64,000 nt of DNA from Symbiodinium natans (GCA_905221605.1 CAJNDS010002513.1:188001-252000), one strand, 5' to 3'; counted from the stretch's first letter, positions 48,101 to 60,280 are shown. Made by a program: numbers and translations. Notes: generated by a model from the letters alone, not told the origin.

Positions 48101-50620
48101 AAGTCATCTGCGTGGCCACAGACCTTTGCAGCATCGCTGGGTCTGGCTTTGGACTGTGGGCAGGATATGTTCCAAAGCGAAGAACGCTGGATTAAACGCT
48201 TTGACCTGCACGTTCCATCACAAAGCGAAATACTGGTGAACTGCATCCAAGCATCCACATACTTCACCTCAACATTGAAACTCTCTCACGGGAGCCACAC
48301 TTCTCTGCGTAAATGACAGAAAACTACATCACAAGATCACGCGCAACCCTTGAGCAAATTCTTTCACAGCAGCCTGAGGATAGGCCAGCAAACGACATGC
48401 AAGATCATGCAAGCATGCACAGGTGGCTCGGCGAAGAAATGGGCCAAGGCCCGTCATCAACAACGATGCACATTCCATGTCTATGACATCCAAGTGGCAA
48501 ACTCGGCCGTTCGTCGTGCAAACTCTTCACCCCTGCGAGAGAGCCCGGAGTCGCCGCCAATGCGCATTTCGACGTTGAACTCACCTCGGCTTCTGCTTCT
48601 GAAGCTGCTACCACTACCATCTGCGTTTGGAGTGACAAACGCTGTCGGCTCGAAGTTCCAGCCATTTGTTTGATTAGTTTGATCCCAAGTTTTTTCGCGT
48701 GGGGTTTGGCTTGCAGCTATCCTAAAGCTGAGGACACCCTACAATCAGATTCAAGACTTGCAGTGCTTGTAGGGTTTCGGCTTTTGGATCTGGGCTTGCC
48801 CCGCATTTCAAAGAACTAGTTGTAAATAGCTGGAGCCCACTCTCGGCCGTCCAAATGCAGTGAGCAGAGTTCCTTGCTAGGGCAATAGGCTGGCTTTTTT
48901 GTCGGAAAACGTGCCCGACGCAACATGTTAAGCTCCGCAGCAGCATACAAAGGCTCAGGGTTCAAGATTTGTGGCCAAACATGCCCCAGAAATGGACACC
49001 AAAAGCAACGACATGCGTTGAAACACTTCAACTACCCCACTGCCACTGCCACTATAACAATGACGACGTCGACTGTCCACGACCCACTATCTACTTCCCA
49101 ACTACTTGCTAGCTCCGAACTACAAACCGTCCCCTTATTGACCACACCATTACAGCCTATGAATTCTGAAGCTTGCGTCATACCTGAAAAACCCAAGCGG
49201 CAAAACTTAGCCAGCTGCAAGGATAATCTTGGCCACCCATTGCTGCGGACAAAGGGCTCTCCCCGTGTCTGGCAAGATAGACCGTGTGCTCAAATGGATG
49301 CAAGTTCGACAGGAAGTGGCCTTGTTTGTGGTAAAAATAGAGCCCCAAGGGCCGGGAACGCAAACCATCGACAACTCTGAAGAATGCAGAACGCAATAGA
49401 AAACCTGCAAATGGCACTCTGCGGGCGAGCAGCAAACCTGCGATCCAACAAAGGACCGCATCATTTTGTTCACGACCTGAAACAATGAGCTGTGCTGTTT
49501 ACGGGACACGAAGACCAGAGCTTCAAGCTACGCCGATCTAAGAGAATCATTTTGCACGCGCATCTTCCAGAGTCCATATTAACTGCGAAATTGAAGCTGT
49601 CTAGATTCTGCTGGCAGCTCTGTCAGCAACCGTGATCTGCCAAGTCGCCATCTTCTGGTTGTAGTTCCTGCTTCAGGTGACCCGTGCTAAGTGTCTAGGT
49701 CAGCATCGGTCGAGCGACTCGTGCTGATCAACACGCGCGTACCGAGAATGAAGGTGTCTGGCCTAGTACTTGCACAGCCTTGTCTCAGAAGTTATGAAAG
49801 CATTACTTGTCACACACAAAGCTTTCCAGGTACTTGAGTAAGCGCAAAAACACCTCTGCTGTTTTGCATTCATCTCCCAAGGGTCATGAGGTGGATGTAG
49901 GGAGTCTGGTCTTCAGACTGGTCCATCTGGATGGGCACGTAGTGGTCCTGGCATGACCAAGTCTTGCAAGCCCAAGTTGTTGGCCTTTGATCGCAGGAAC
50001 CTGTTCATTCTGCTCCTGATGAGCCTACAGCCAAACACCAATCACAGTAAGCTGTAGTGGGTAGCGTACTTTGATACCATTATTTGGTTTTGGCATGTCT
50101 TGGCTGACCAAATCAGAGTCCTGGTACTCGTCGATCACGTTCCTGGTCTCCTCTAGAGTCATGCCCCGGTAGGCCGCAAGGTCCGACAAGTACTTCTCGC
50201 CTTTGACAGCGGCCGGCTCGCATCAAGGAGGCCCATGCAAGTTCTTACATAAGGGCAGAATCTTCATTACCTAAGACCTGCTCCCATACGTATTTTGAGC
50301 TGTTTCATGCAAGCTGTCTGTTCTCATGGCTCATGCTCATCATCTTGCTGAAGAATGAAGCCGAGCAGCCTTTCGGACTGTCTACCGAGATTTGGATGAA
50401 GCAGACCTCCCCGAGAGCTGCAACACCGAAAGCCACATCCAATTTACACCCACCCTAAACCCTAAACCCTAAACCCTAAACCCCAACAGCCTGAGAGCTC
50501 TGCTCGACTCATCAAGGGCCCAAATCTTGTGTGGCGCAAATCGAGCACAGCAACAGGCAGGGCCTCCGCCTGCATCTCATCCTCGAGCTTCCGCGCCTTT
50601 TGAGGGGCACGTGTACATAT

Positions 50621-50661
<41 letters not shown>

Positions 50662-51001
50662 CCTATATATATATATACATGTATCTTGGGGTGAACCATA
50701 ATATACAACCACATATAGATATATAATTGTACAAATATGACGCTGCAAAAGCAGCATTCGCTGCACTGAGCAAGGCTCCATCCACTTCCGATGCCACTTC
50801 GTGTGGGCACTCCTTACGTGCGCGAGGCACCATATGGTTTTGAGGCTGGATTGTTCATCGTTCTGAGGTAAAGATACAACACATACCCTATGTATGTGCA
50901 TGAGTATGTGGCTATGCCAGCCATGGATGCACATGTAGAACTGCATGTCTGCGGATGTTCAGCAAGTGCCATGCGATTTTCTGGCCTGTTACACCAGAAT
51001 C
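45195..51001 (-). CDS. PFKFB: Bifunctional 6-phosphofructo-2-kinase / fructose-2,6-bisphosphatase
   Basis: This cytosolic enzyme makes and breaks fructose 2,6-bisphosphate, the regulator of glycolysis and gluconeogenesis. Kinase part: 50953-51001 (FWCNRPENRMALAEH), about 50510-50581 (VAVLDLRHTR), about 50370-50406 (VCFIQISVD), 50109-50200 (YRGMTLEETRNVIDEY), about 49876-49947 (QSEDQTPYIHL), 49438-49476 (VVNKMMRSFVGSQ). Phosphatase part: 49258-49320 (FLSNLHPFEHTVYLARHGE); 48499-48584, joined by a GC donor to give RHGESEFN, then RIGGDSGLSRRGEEFARR; 46910-47000; 46731-46798 (LWTSSLRRTIETAQF); 46330-46378 and 46184-46223 (MDEVYAGEYDGLT, EITKRAP); 45922-45949 (YPRGESYYD); 45495-45558 (LESVMSHLERIQQPILIISH); 45195-45248 (AVLRLMYGWLMHKTRED). 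The catalytic His of RHG, the Glu of DEVYAGE and the His of ISHQ are present. The N-terminal P-loop exon (GLPARGKT) was not found. Confidence 0.88.
47195..47296 (-). CDS. Probable insert exon inside PFKFB
   Basis: After a CTATGCAG acceptor the minus strand reads NKIPRAPELSPNDGQIGWGA, then DFQDAPDTVKEPKSA, up to a possible GC donor at 47194/47195. It lies between the IGGDSGLS exon (48.5 kb) and the LWTSSLRRT exon (46.8 kb), on the same strand. Phosphatase domains of this family normally have only about 25-45 residues between those motifs. This exon and the one at 46910-47000 (LVFVAGDTRGANTVPQAQLR) would therefore make a longer, lineage-specific loop. If it is not part of PFKFB it could be a C-terminal exon of a nested gene, since a TGA follows closely. 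Confidence 0.4.
50453..50483. repeat. Interstitial CCCTAAA repeats
   Basis: Four CCCTAAA units between two PFK-2 exons, so intronic. Confidence 0.8.
50624..50682. repeat. AT dinucleotide microsatellite
   Basis: A run of AT units with a short second run. A similar ATAT/GTAT-rich tract is at 55125-55200. The small hydrophobic YIYIYI-type frames here come from the repeat. Confidence 0.85.
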
Positions 51002-53229
51002 CTGCCAGACCCGCCCTGATATTTGCGGGCCATGTCTCCACATGGACTTCGTAGACTCGACAGTGTCACTGGAGAGAATGATGGCAAAGCCGCCTGAGCC
51101 TTCAACTCCACACCTTGACTTGAGGATGTATGATATACTGTATCCGATATTCATAGTAAACACAGCACGCATATAATGCGTTAGCATATCGAGTGCAATA
51201 TGGAATTCTATGCATACTATAGACTTCGCCAGCAAAAAAAGATGTCGCAGATGGTCGAATCAAACGACCCAGACATGGGCTCGCACGCTTTGCAATACAA
51301 CAAACAGTCAAGAACAATCTGTGTCGGCAAGAGGGCCGATCTACAAGCTGAGGCACTGATCGAAATCGTATGGGTCTGCCATGGGCCTTACACTCACGCT
51401 GCGCCGATGCACCCTCACGAAAAGTGCAAGGCCGGCAACATGATGAGCTCTCTGTGTCCCAACTCTGCACATCTCTCTCAGATGTTGGGAGCCCAGAACC
51501 ATCAGAGCAAGGAACCCAGGGCCATGTAGCACTAACAACAGGCACCCAGATTCAAACTCCATCTTTCTTGACATGTCGAGGCACGAGTTGGTGACATCGA
51601 AGAAGCCTGAGCAAGAACTTCCACTTGGCAGCGGCACACTACATGAGCCTTTCATGAGCCGAGGGGCTATTTAAGGCTTCGTACAGCCTGTCCTCACCAT
51701 CCGGGCCCACGTACCTTGTCGACCAGGACAAGCTCCATCTTGTACCCACATTTTGTACCCACATTGTGCCCCATTCGCCCTGTTACCTCAATGACAAACG
51801 GACAAGCGGTTGTATGCCGGGACCCTTGAAGAGACAGCCCAGGTGCTCTGTGACGGAGAAGATCTCTGCACGAGCACCGTGGAAGAACCTGCCACATCAT
51901 GGATGCCAAGCTTACGAGCGGCTGCCATGCTCCGTAAACTGCACTACGTGGCGCAAACGGTTTGTTGCTTGAGTATGCGATTGAGGCGTGACTCCCAGCC
52001 CGAAATCCCATCACAAGGCTGCCTAACCACACCGACCGCTGCAAGGGTACATAGCAGCAAGCTCTCCCTACAGCTCAAAGATGAAACGCTCCCTTTACAC
52101 ACAAGAACCCACCTCACGCCTTTCGTACCGGAGTCTGAAGATAGAAAAGTTGAGATGATCAAACCCAAAGCTGCCGCGTCACTCAATGTACCGCTTCAGC
52201 TCTCTCGCGATGTGGGTCTTGCCCCGCATCCTAAGCTCTGATGCCAACAGCGCACGAAAGTGAACAAAGCACAAACACAGACACAAACAGGGGGAGACAC
52301 TCGGCAAAGTATCAGACCAGTTATTCTCCCAGCATCTGCCGACTTCATGCCCTGAAGACCCGTTGTCTCAAGCAAGTCTCGGAAGACCTAGAATTGGAGC
52401 CACGTGCCGTTGTGACCATTGCTGCCTGCACCACAACTCGTATGTGAGTTCTTCACTGGCTCTCAACGGTGGCAGCAAGTGTTGAAGGGCGATCCACAGC
52501 ATCTCCCCAAGCATCAAAACATTGCCATTCCCTGAGTTCAAGGATCAACCCTGATAGCATCCTACCTTCCCCAAAACCGAGCCAGTGAAACAAACTTCTG
52601 CTTCTGCGTTCGCGCTTGAGCAGGCATTCATTCCCCGACCCACCGAGCATGAGGCGGGCCGGGGGGGTTGGAACTACCGCCCTATGAAAAGCGCGGCATG
52701 CCGCAGATACTGCAATTGCTTCCCACAAAGCGTGACATGCTGTGGCGGTTGAGGTTCAAAATTCTGCTGGGCTTCTGATGGCATTCATTGGTTCGTGTCT
52801 GAAACTACACTCTCGGACGGGCCGAATCTACCACAGCAAAACCCTGTTCACATCAAGCTGCAGGAAGTAAGTTCTTTTCCCACTTGCTGTGACGTTAATC
52901 AGCAGCCATCTAAGATCATGTAGAGCTTCCCTCCGGCTTGAAGAGGCTTGGGGGAGGGCGGCGCGCGGGTCACTGCAGCAAGCGACCTGCAGACCTTGGA
53001 CGCAGCTTCTCGGTACAAGACAAGCCTGAAAGCCGGGTGCCGGGAGCTGGCTATGGGCAATGGTTCGATATTTTGCCGCCTGGCTGCTTCGTGGCCAACC
53101 TGAGGAACACCATCCGACAAGCGTTTAAGTTGCCAAGGTTAGCACGGCGAAGGTGGAAAACTCAGCAGGGAAACAACAGCTGAACATGTCTTGGATGTCT
53201 TGGGTCAGCTCAGGGGCTGTACAAGCTGC
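51002..53229. other. Gap that should contain the PFKFB 5' exons
   Basis: The kinase P-loop exon is expected here. A minus-strand block at 52578-52597 (HWLG-type, after GAAGCAG) resembles the segment that follows the P-loop in this family but is too short to support. Long minus frames at 51102-51545 and 52453-52728 show no motif. Confidence 0.3.
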
Positions 53230-56200
53230 TGGTACTTGAAATTCTTGGAATCACCAAGCTTCACGGAGGGATCCAAGGGGTCCACCACCTTGGCCGGGAG
53301 AAAAGCTAGCTGACTCGCGGAACAGTCCTCATCAGCCAAGATCATGCGTTGAAGCTCCGCGTGTGTGAAAAGTCCAAACAAGACGTTCCAAAACTGTCGT
53401 AGCAGCTCCCTGCAAAGCAAGCCCGTTCGCATCTTAATTAACGCCGGCACTGACGCCCCACAATGCTGTTCTGAGACAAAGACACGAGTGCAACATGGAT
53501 CACTCGGCCAGGCAACTTTGAGCTGCTCGAAGGATGCCAAGGCAGCTAAGGCCGAAGAGATGGCAGCCACCTGCAAAGGGGGAGGTGCAACTCTGGACGA
53601 TAACCCGAGGCACCCAAAAAGCAGTGGGATAATCATCGTCGTGTTACAGTGAAGTATAATAGTACCTATCGCGGGGGATCGCTCAGTCGTTCATTCCGAG
53701 TGCACGCTAGAGATCTTCACCTACCAAGTTGCTCTGATGCCTGCTGGCCCGCTCGCAAGCAAAGGCATTGGTTTTGAGTTGGATGTTGGCTTGCTGATTG
53801 TCCATTCTGAACCAGCTGGGAAAAGCTTTTTGGCAAGCAAAGCATTGCAGAGGCTGGGGCGGGACGTGGCTGCATGCTGATGCAGCTCTTGCAAGCAGGA
53901 GTTCGTCTGGATGCATGTTTGGCATCAGGAGACTGATGCGAAGCCTCAGGCCCATTCCCAAGAATGGGTCCCGAAAAGGCGCACCCATCCCAGCAAGGAA
54001 AGGTCCAGACCCCACACCCCTTTTTTTTAGGGCCCACGTCTTCCAAAAATTCCAACCTTGCAAGGCCAGTACAGGCACGGTACATTGCAACGTGCTGGGC
54101 AACTTGGTTGTTCAGACTGCGCAGAAACAACTGGGATGCCCCTAGGTACTTTCGAAATCCCCAACGCCCTATGGGGTTTTGCTGTTTGCTCGCTTGGCTA
54201 TGCTTTGAAGCAGAGGTTTAAGTCGAAAGGTGCAGTTGAGATTCAATGGGCTGCCGGGTGTTGCCAGTATTGAGCGTGCGGAGAGTATATCTGACACTGT
54301 TTTTCCCTGAGTCGCGCAACTCCCAGCTTCCTAACCTTGCTTGCTCGACGAGCGTGCAATTTCTTGAAAGGGCGCTATTCCTCCATCTTTGCATGGCATC
54401 CACTGCACACAGAACTCCAGAAACACAGCGGAGAAGGCCGTGGCAAGGTTTCGCCATCAAGTCGGTACATACCAGCAAGAAACCATGACTGTCTTGTAGA
54501 AGCTGTATCGGCGACTTCATTTTCCCGGCAAATTGCTACAACATTTCCTGGTTTTTTCCCGAAAGTGGATCCCTTGTTTTAGCTTCTTGGCTGCTGAGCT
54601 ACAGATCTGGCACCAGCTCCTCCTCCCCACTCTCACGAACAAACTGGACCCATGAGCACAGCTGCCCCAAAGGACATAAAAACCCCAAGAATTCCTCCGA
54701 AGAATTCCTTCAAGATCCGTCAAGTCACCTGGTCCGCAGGCGCAGGCGAAGCCGTTGAGGCGATGATGTGCTCCAGGAGGAGGTCAGATGGGCGCTCCTC
54801 ATCGCCTTATGCCGGCTTCATTTACGCGCGCCATGTCGTCGCACCCTCTGCTCGCCCAGCTGTAGACCCCACCGCAGATCAAGACGCGATGCAAGAATTA
54901 GCCAACTATGAATCCTGAGCTCTTACTGAGGAAGTTGTGTCGGCATTGTCGGCATGATCTGGCAAGGATGTGAAGAAGCCCGTGCTTTCGAGATGTCCTT
55001 TGACTCCAGTGGCTAAGCACACTGTCAAAATGCATCAAGCCAGAACTAGCGACAACCCGCCTTGTACGTGTATGTGTGTGTGTACCTATGTACTGTCTGC
55101 ATGTAAGTCTATGTATATGTATATTGTATATACCTATATATATATATACGTGTGTATACATATATAAGTATATATATATATGTATACGTGTATGTCCGTG
55201 TGTATTAACCGGTCTTGTTCCAAGTCACTCGACCACGGCTGCTGATTGCGCCACCATTTCCTGGGGTCGGTGAGACGTTCTACTCTGCTGAGCCCTCCAG
55301 TGTCTGCATCCAGGTGGCATGAGGCGCATGGTAACTTTCACCTCAGGGTCATTCTTCCGATTTAAGCGTCCTAAAAGCATGCCAGGAAGCAAGTCTTCGA
55401 GCCTAGAGCATCCAAAACACAAATCTCAAAACATATCTTGTTGTTTATCCCCTCAAGCTTCTCCAAGGCACTGCAGGCGGAAGCTTGTCAAAGAGCCGGG
55501 CACTGCGGTCAGCGGCCAGGGCCAGGGGGCCTCCACAATTGGGCTCACAGAATGCCCTGTACTACTCTTACCCGAAAGGTGCAATCACTTCCCAGATGCT
55601 CTATATTCAAAAATCGAGCCTCCAATGGCATCCAACACCACTTCCACCGAAACTCCTGCAAAGCCACAGGAAGCAGCAGCGAGCGAAATGAAGAAGGCGC
55701 GGGATTGGGGCGTCCCCCCTCGTGCAGTCTGGCCTGCAAGGTGGACGTGGACGGCATCATCTGTGACCTCCAAAGCATGCATGTGCGTAGATGTGCAGAG
55801 TGCGCATGGACGCCGGCTTGTCAACTCAGTATCCTCAGCTGCCGACCGAGACTTGTGCTTGATCTCCTAGGTCCTGGGCTTCAAAAACAGCCTTGGGGCT
55901 TTTTTGATCGATGATTCTGGATCCTCGTGGTTTTGCTTTGAGAACCTACAGCAAGCAGGTCACAGTCCAGCGATGTCCAGCAGTCCTGGCTCAGAGACGC
56001 AGCCAATGAACTCAGCAAAGGTGGTGACCACTTCTGGCCTTGGTGGCTGAGGGCACGGTAAGGTTGCTTTCTGTGCTGCATCCATCCACAAACTTCCTCG
56101 TCCTCTTCCGGCCTTCAACCGCATGATTGGTGACAAATGAGCTCCGGACGCTCTGCAGACGGCATGCCCTTGAGCAGCAGCAAAGCCTCAAGACCGATGC

Positions 56201-58307
56201 GACATCCACGCGATGTCAGAAGTGCTGCGGGTGGCTGCCATGGCAAGTATGTCAATGTCAGTGTCTTGCTATCTCTTGAAGTGCCCTCGCCTGGGCATCT
56301 GCATTGCCGTCAATGGCCGTGCCGCGGCCCACAGAGCCCAGGAAGATAGCACGGCCCACCGTAAGAGAACTGCCTGTCTTGACAACAGGTCTTATATCGG
56401 ACATCCGATGCCCCTTTGCAGCCGGCCTTGGGCAGACTGGACAACTTTCTGAAGAGCAGCGGCCGCATCCTCCAAGCGGGGCAATCTTGCAGCGAGACCG
56501 AGACTGTTGCATCCTAGTGGCGGCGGACTGCGATATGCTGGCCAGGGACCTTGACCAGCGTGCCATTGGCGATCTGGCTCTCCAGCTGCAGGTAGCGCCG
56601 GTTCAGTTCACCTGCAGCTGAAAAGATCTTGATGCTAGAAGAATGCCGAAGAAAGAGGGTGAGGAAAGCTTGGTGGTGTACATTTAGTGCACCGTGGAGC
56701 TTCGTGCGGCCCAAACCGCAGTAAGTGTCAAGTTGGCACCAAACGCAGTACTTCTCAGACCCCGCTGAAGCTCAAACTTCCTCAGGGACCGAGTTTTTGC
56801 AGATCCCGTGCCTGACGCGGAGGGTGCAGCAGGCAGAGGCGCCCGCAGGGTGATGCAGCCTGCTCGATTAACAACACCAGGCCTGAAAACACCGGCAACT
56901 GTGAGCTTATCTTGTGTAGTTAACAGAGAGGCCCTGAATGTCCGAGATGTGCAGGAAGCCGAACAGCAGCCAATTGCGACATGAGTGTGACATGAGACAA
57001 GTTGAGGCAAGCAGCCAGACTCGACTTTGAAGTACTCGGGGGAAGATGCCAGAAACTCCTTGAGCCTCAGAGGTTCGAAGCTCAGGGACACAGGAAGCCT
57101 CGATGCTTCAACATCTATAGCTACCTCAATTCGCAGCAGGTCGCAGAAGATCTTCGAAAGCTGTACTTCCACGTTCTTCCACTTACGCTGACGACTTAAA
57201 GGGAGGAGATCTCTTCCACTAATGCCAAGAGCCCAGAACAATGACGGACCATTGGTCGCATGCAGGGCCCATGAAGCAAAAGCATACATAGAGGAACCAA
57301 GTGACTTGATAGTCTCCAGTATGGCGGCTACTGCAACACAGGGAAGTCCGAAGATGATTGATGCAAGCATCTGCCAAGACCCCAAAGGATTGCGAAGATC
57401 GTAGACGGCATTGCTCCAGAATGCAGCGAAGGTAGTTGCAGTTTGTAATTGAACTACCAGGTCGGTCCAACATGAGAACACGAGCGTCGCAGCACTCCAA
57501 AACAAAATAGTTGACAATGACAATGTTACGGATTCTTACGCTCCGGCCCAGGCGCGTGCAGCGCAGGCCCAGCAGTTCCAGGGCACGCTTTGCAGGGGTA
57601 CCATACCTGCTTGCTTCTTTTGACATTTTGAGTTGGTTTTTAGGGGCTTACAGCAGTGAGGTCGTCGACGACCCAGGAAAGTATGAACCCTGAAACGATT
57701 CCCTCGTTTCCTGGGTGCTCCAATTCCAACCATCCGCTGGATCATGCGCTCATCTGCTGAACAGCCCGGCCTGTAGCAGTACAGGTCTCCAAGCTCAGAG
57801 TGCGAAAGCCCACGATCCTGCAAGATACCTGACGGGGCTGTTTGGCAAACCTTCGTTGCGCCCTCAGATGGCTCTGGTCAAGGTTTGACGGGCCTGAAAG
57901 CTGACGGCAGAGCATCTCCTGAGCTCAGGAGCCCCAGCGACTTGAGGGCCTAAGCTTCCAGCCGTTCGTCTGTCCTTGGAGATCTCCACGCGCAGATGCA
58001 ACTCGCAGCCCGTTGTCATCTTGTAGAAGCCCAGCTGTTGACGACCTGCGGTACCATGCACTCCGACAGGCTTAACATGTCACGAAGGCAAAGAGGCACC
58101 TTCCAGGTCCTGTCCCTGGAAGGTCATCCTCGTGGCCTCCACACGGGTTGCGATGTCCGGCACTTGGGGGCTCAGCTTTCTGGGGTGCCCCAGGTTCCCC
58201 CCAGATAGAGCAAGGAGTAAGAGATTCAACACATCCGCAGCGTGGACTCCCTTGGCCTCGAAGGGAACAAGCTCCGAGGCAAGGGCGCGGTCGCAGAGAC
58301 TCTGCAC
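53230..58307 (-). CDS. Unrecognised multi-exon gene with hydrophobic exon
   Basis: Minus-strand exons with good borders: 58110-58307 (LASELVPFEAKGVHAADVLN, LLLLALSGG); 57942-58034 (GFYKMTTGCELHLRVEISKD); 57689-57817 (LSHSELGDLYCYRPGCSADE, RMIQRMVGIGAP); 57540-57606 (YGTPAKRALELLGLRCTRLG, GTAAGA donor); 57187 to about 57450-57494 (MLASIIFGLPCVAVAAILET, SLFWALGI, GTAAGT donor); 57026-57124 (LSFEPLRLKEFLASSPEYFK); about 56790-56912; 56550-56611 (ELNRRYLQLESQIANGTLVK); about 56270-56360; 55734-55767 joined to 55600-55655 (DDAVHVHLAGVSVEVVLDAI, GGSIFEY); 55479-55530 (ALAADRSARLFDKLP); 55294-55370 (RKNDPEVKVTMRLMPPG); 54729-54805 (DEERPSDLLLEHIIASTASP); 53504-53570 (ISSALAALASFEQLKVAWP); 53230-53409 (FWNVLFGLFTHAELQRMILA, PLDPSVKLGDSKNFKYQQ). 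I do not recognise the family. The 57.2-57.5 kb exon may span the membrane. It could be two genes. Confidence 0.52.
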
Positions 58308-59189
58308 CTGAGAGTTGTTCCACGTATTCCACGTTGCCACACAGGGCAGCTCTCTTGGGTCACGTGTTGGGATCAGCTCAAACACAAGAATGCCCACCCT
58401 CGCCTCGCATCAGCCTTGCTTGGTTTGGCTAGCACACTCGGATACTTCACAAGGGCGTCGATCATAAATCGTCTCAAAGGATGGGAAGGTCAGGAACAGA
58501 CAAACACAAGAGCCCTTCAAAGGCCCGGGTTTTCGTCGTACTTCATCGTCATTCTTTGCTCTGGCATGAACATCCCGCCTTTCATGTCACTGGTGTGCTC
58601 TGGGCTTGGCACTGTGTGTGTAGGCTCCGCATGAAACTCGTGCTGCATTTCGACAACCTCAGACATGACCGCGCCTCTCTTGCATTGCATCTAATCTTCT
58701 GCAAGCAACACGTTGCCGCTCATGTCAGACAGCTCTGTCGGTAATCTGCCTCGATCAGGAAGCGCTTTCAAGGGGCTGAGCCGTCTCTTTCCCAGTCTTT
58801 CTAGGGGGCTGGATGGGCCTGGGCTGCCTGTAGGCCTGCTGGTGCGCAGGCCGATGTTCCAGCAACACTCTTCCTTCCTATCATGAGGCATGCTAAGGCG
58901 TAAGGTTTTGTTAGGGTCTGCTTCTGCTAAGCCTGGGGAAGGGACCCCTCTCCCTGTCCCTCCCTCTCCCGTTCACCTCCTCCCTGCCTCCCTTGCACCT
59001 CTTCTTCCTTCCGCCTAGCAGCATGACCCACAACTGAGTCGCACCGCAGAGCTGACTCGCTGCGTGTTTTTGCTGCTTTCTGCTTCCGCTTCTTATCCCC
59101 CTCTGTCTTCCTTTCCTTCGGCAAGTAACGTTGCCCAGCGTGCTGGTAACAGCCACGATGCCTTTGATGTCAATCTTTTCGGGCACGGC

Positions 59190-59293
59190 CTTTCGCATAT
59201 GGGGCTTTGCAGCTCTCCACTCCCAGATCCTGCAGCATCTCACCCAGCCTCCGTCGGTGCCGGCTGGGGCTGCACTACAGGCTCCTGGCACTC
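59190..59293 (-). CDS. Ambiguous coding signal
   Basis: Two coding-like readings lie side by side on the minus strand: 59244-59293 (ECQEPVVQPQPAPTEAG, followed by GTGAGA) and 59190-59229 (DLGVESCKAPYAK, preceded by CTGCAG). Only 14 nt would separate them, far too short for a normal intron. The undivided frame is also open for 210 codons (58911-59543). At most one of these readings is right. It lies upstream of the 58.3 kb exon and may be that gene's 5' part. Confidence 0.2.
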
Positions 59294-59684
59294 CTTGGAT
59301 GAAGTGTCTTAGAGCATCAGGCACTCTTGCATGATCCTGCACGCTAATTACTCTCATTGTTCTCATGCAATTCACCTCAAGCCCCTGTACCATGTTTCTC
59401 CAAAATCCACACTCTGAGTACGTCTTTATGGCGTCGTCGGGGCAGATGCTGCGAATGTCCTGTAAATTACGGAGCCTGGACCTCGCTGTCCATATGAAGT
59501 GCACACTACTACTGGGTATTGCCCATGTTCCAGATTCAGGCAAGGGGCTGACAGAGAAACGACACCTGAGTCATCATCACGTGAGGGCGGTGATGATAGT
59601 TCTTGACACTTGAGACTTGAGCATGAGCAAGCAACAAGCGGCAGAGCAAGCTGAAGTAGCAGCAGTGGCACCCTGGTGGCGCTC

Positions 59685-59751
59685 TGGGAAGTTCTGCTTC
59701 CGCAAGACTTGCTACCATGACACCAGAGCGATCGATCGCGAAGCGCTTCTT
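59685..59751 (-). CDS. Possible exon
   Basis: After an AAG acceptor the minus strand reads KRFAIDRSGVMVASLAEAEL, with normal residue composition. Alternative frames in the same strand are also open for over 80 codons. No family is recognised and the 3' border is uncertain. Confidence 0.22.
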
Positions 59752-60224
59752 CCTGGCCGGTACAATTGCCAGGAATGAAACTAAACAAAGAGACAAAGAG
59801 CCCCAAAATACGGGAAAAACAAAAACGCATTGCTAGGGTCCTATCTCTTGCACCGAAACCGGATTCAATTTCCCATCTTTCAAGGATTCCCCAAAGGCAT
59901 CCCGAATCCTGGTGTGAGCATCTTGCAATTTTTTGCAAAACCTCTACATGCACAGCAGGTTCATGTACCCATCATGTACCTCTGCATGTCGGTGTCCATG
60001 CATGTGTGTGTGATGATGCAAGAACCCATCTATAACTTCTAGAATGTCTCTCTCGACCTCTCACAGCAGGCTTGGACTTGGACATGCTTGGAGGCACGAC
60101 CCCGTTTGCGCCCAGTCAGCTGTGCGTGGCTTAGGGCTTAGGAGCATTGGCCGCCGGCAATGCGACACCCTCCCACACATGGCAAACAAAATGGCTTAAG
60201 AAACCTCACTGCTCATATTGGCTT

Positions 60225-60280
60225 GGCTGAGACCAGCCACCAATTTCTTGTGCAGCATTTGGTCGTAGGTGACATTGGCA
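60225..60280 (-). CDS. Possible exon next to the CTT tract
   Basis: The minus strand reads NVTYDQMLHKKLVAGLSQAN up to an in-frame TAA shortly after (SSEVS, then stop), with a CCTAG acceptor. It could be a last exon, or an internal exon ending at a GT donor within GGCTGGTCTC. The upstream sequence is an AG-rich (CTT on plus) low-complexity tract, which would sit in an intron or a 5' flank. Confidence 0.33.

Noticed and set aside
48925-49380. Plus-strand 151-codon frame
   Set aside because: It is antisense to the PFKFB exon with the RHGE motif, which is far better supported.
52453-52728. PFK-2 P-loop exon
   Set aside because: A HWLGF-like stretch follows a possible acceptor, but no GxxxxGK(S/T) motif is present, so the P-loop cannot be placed here.
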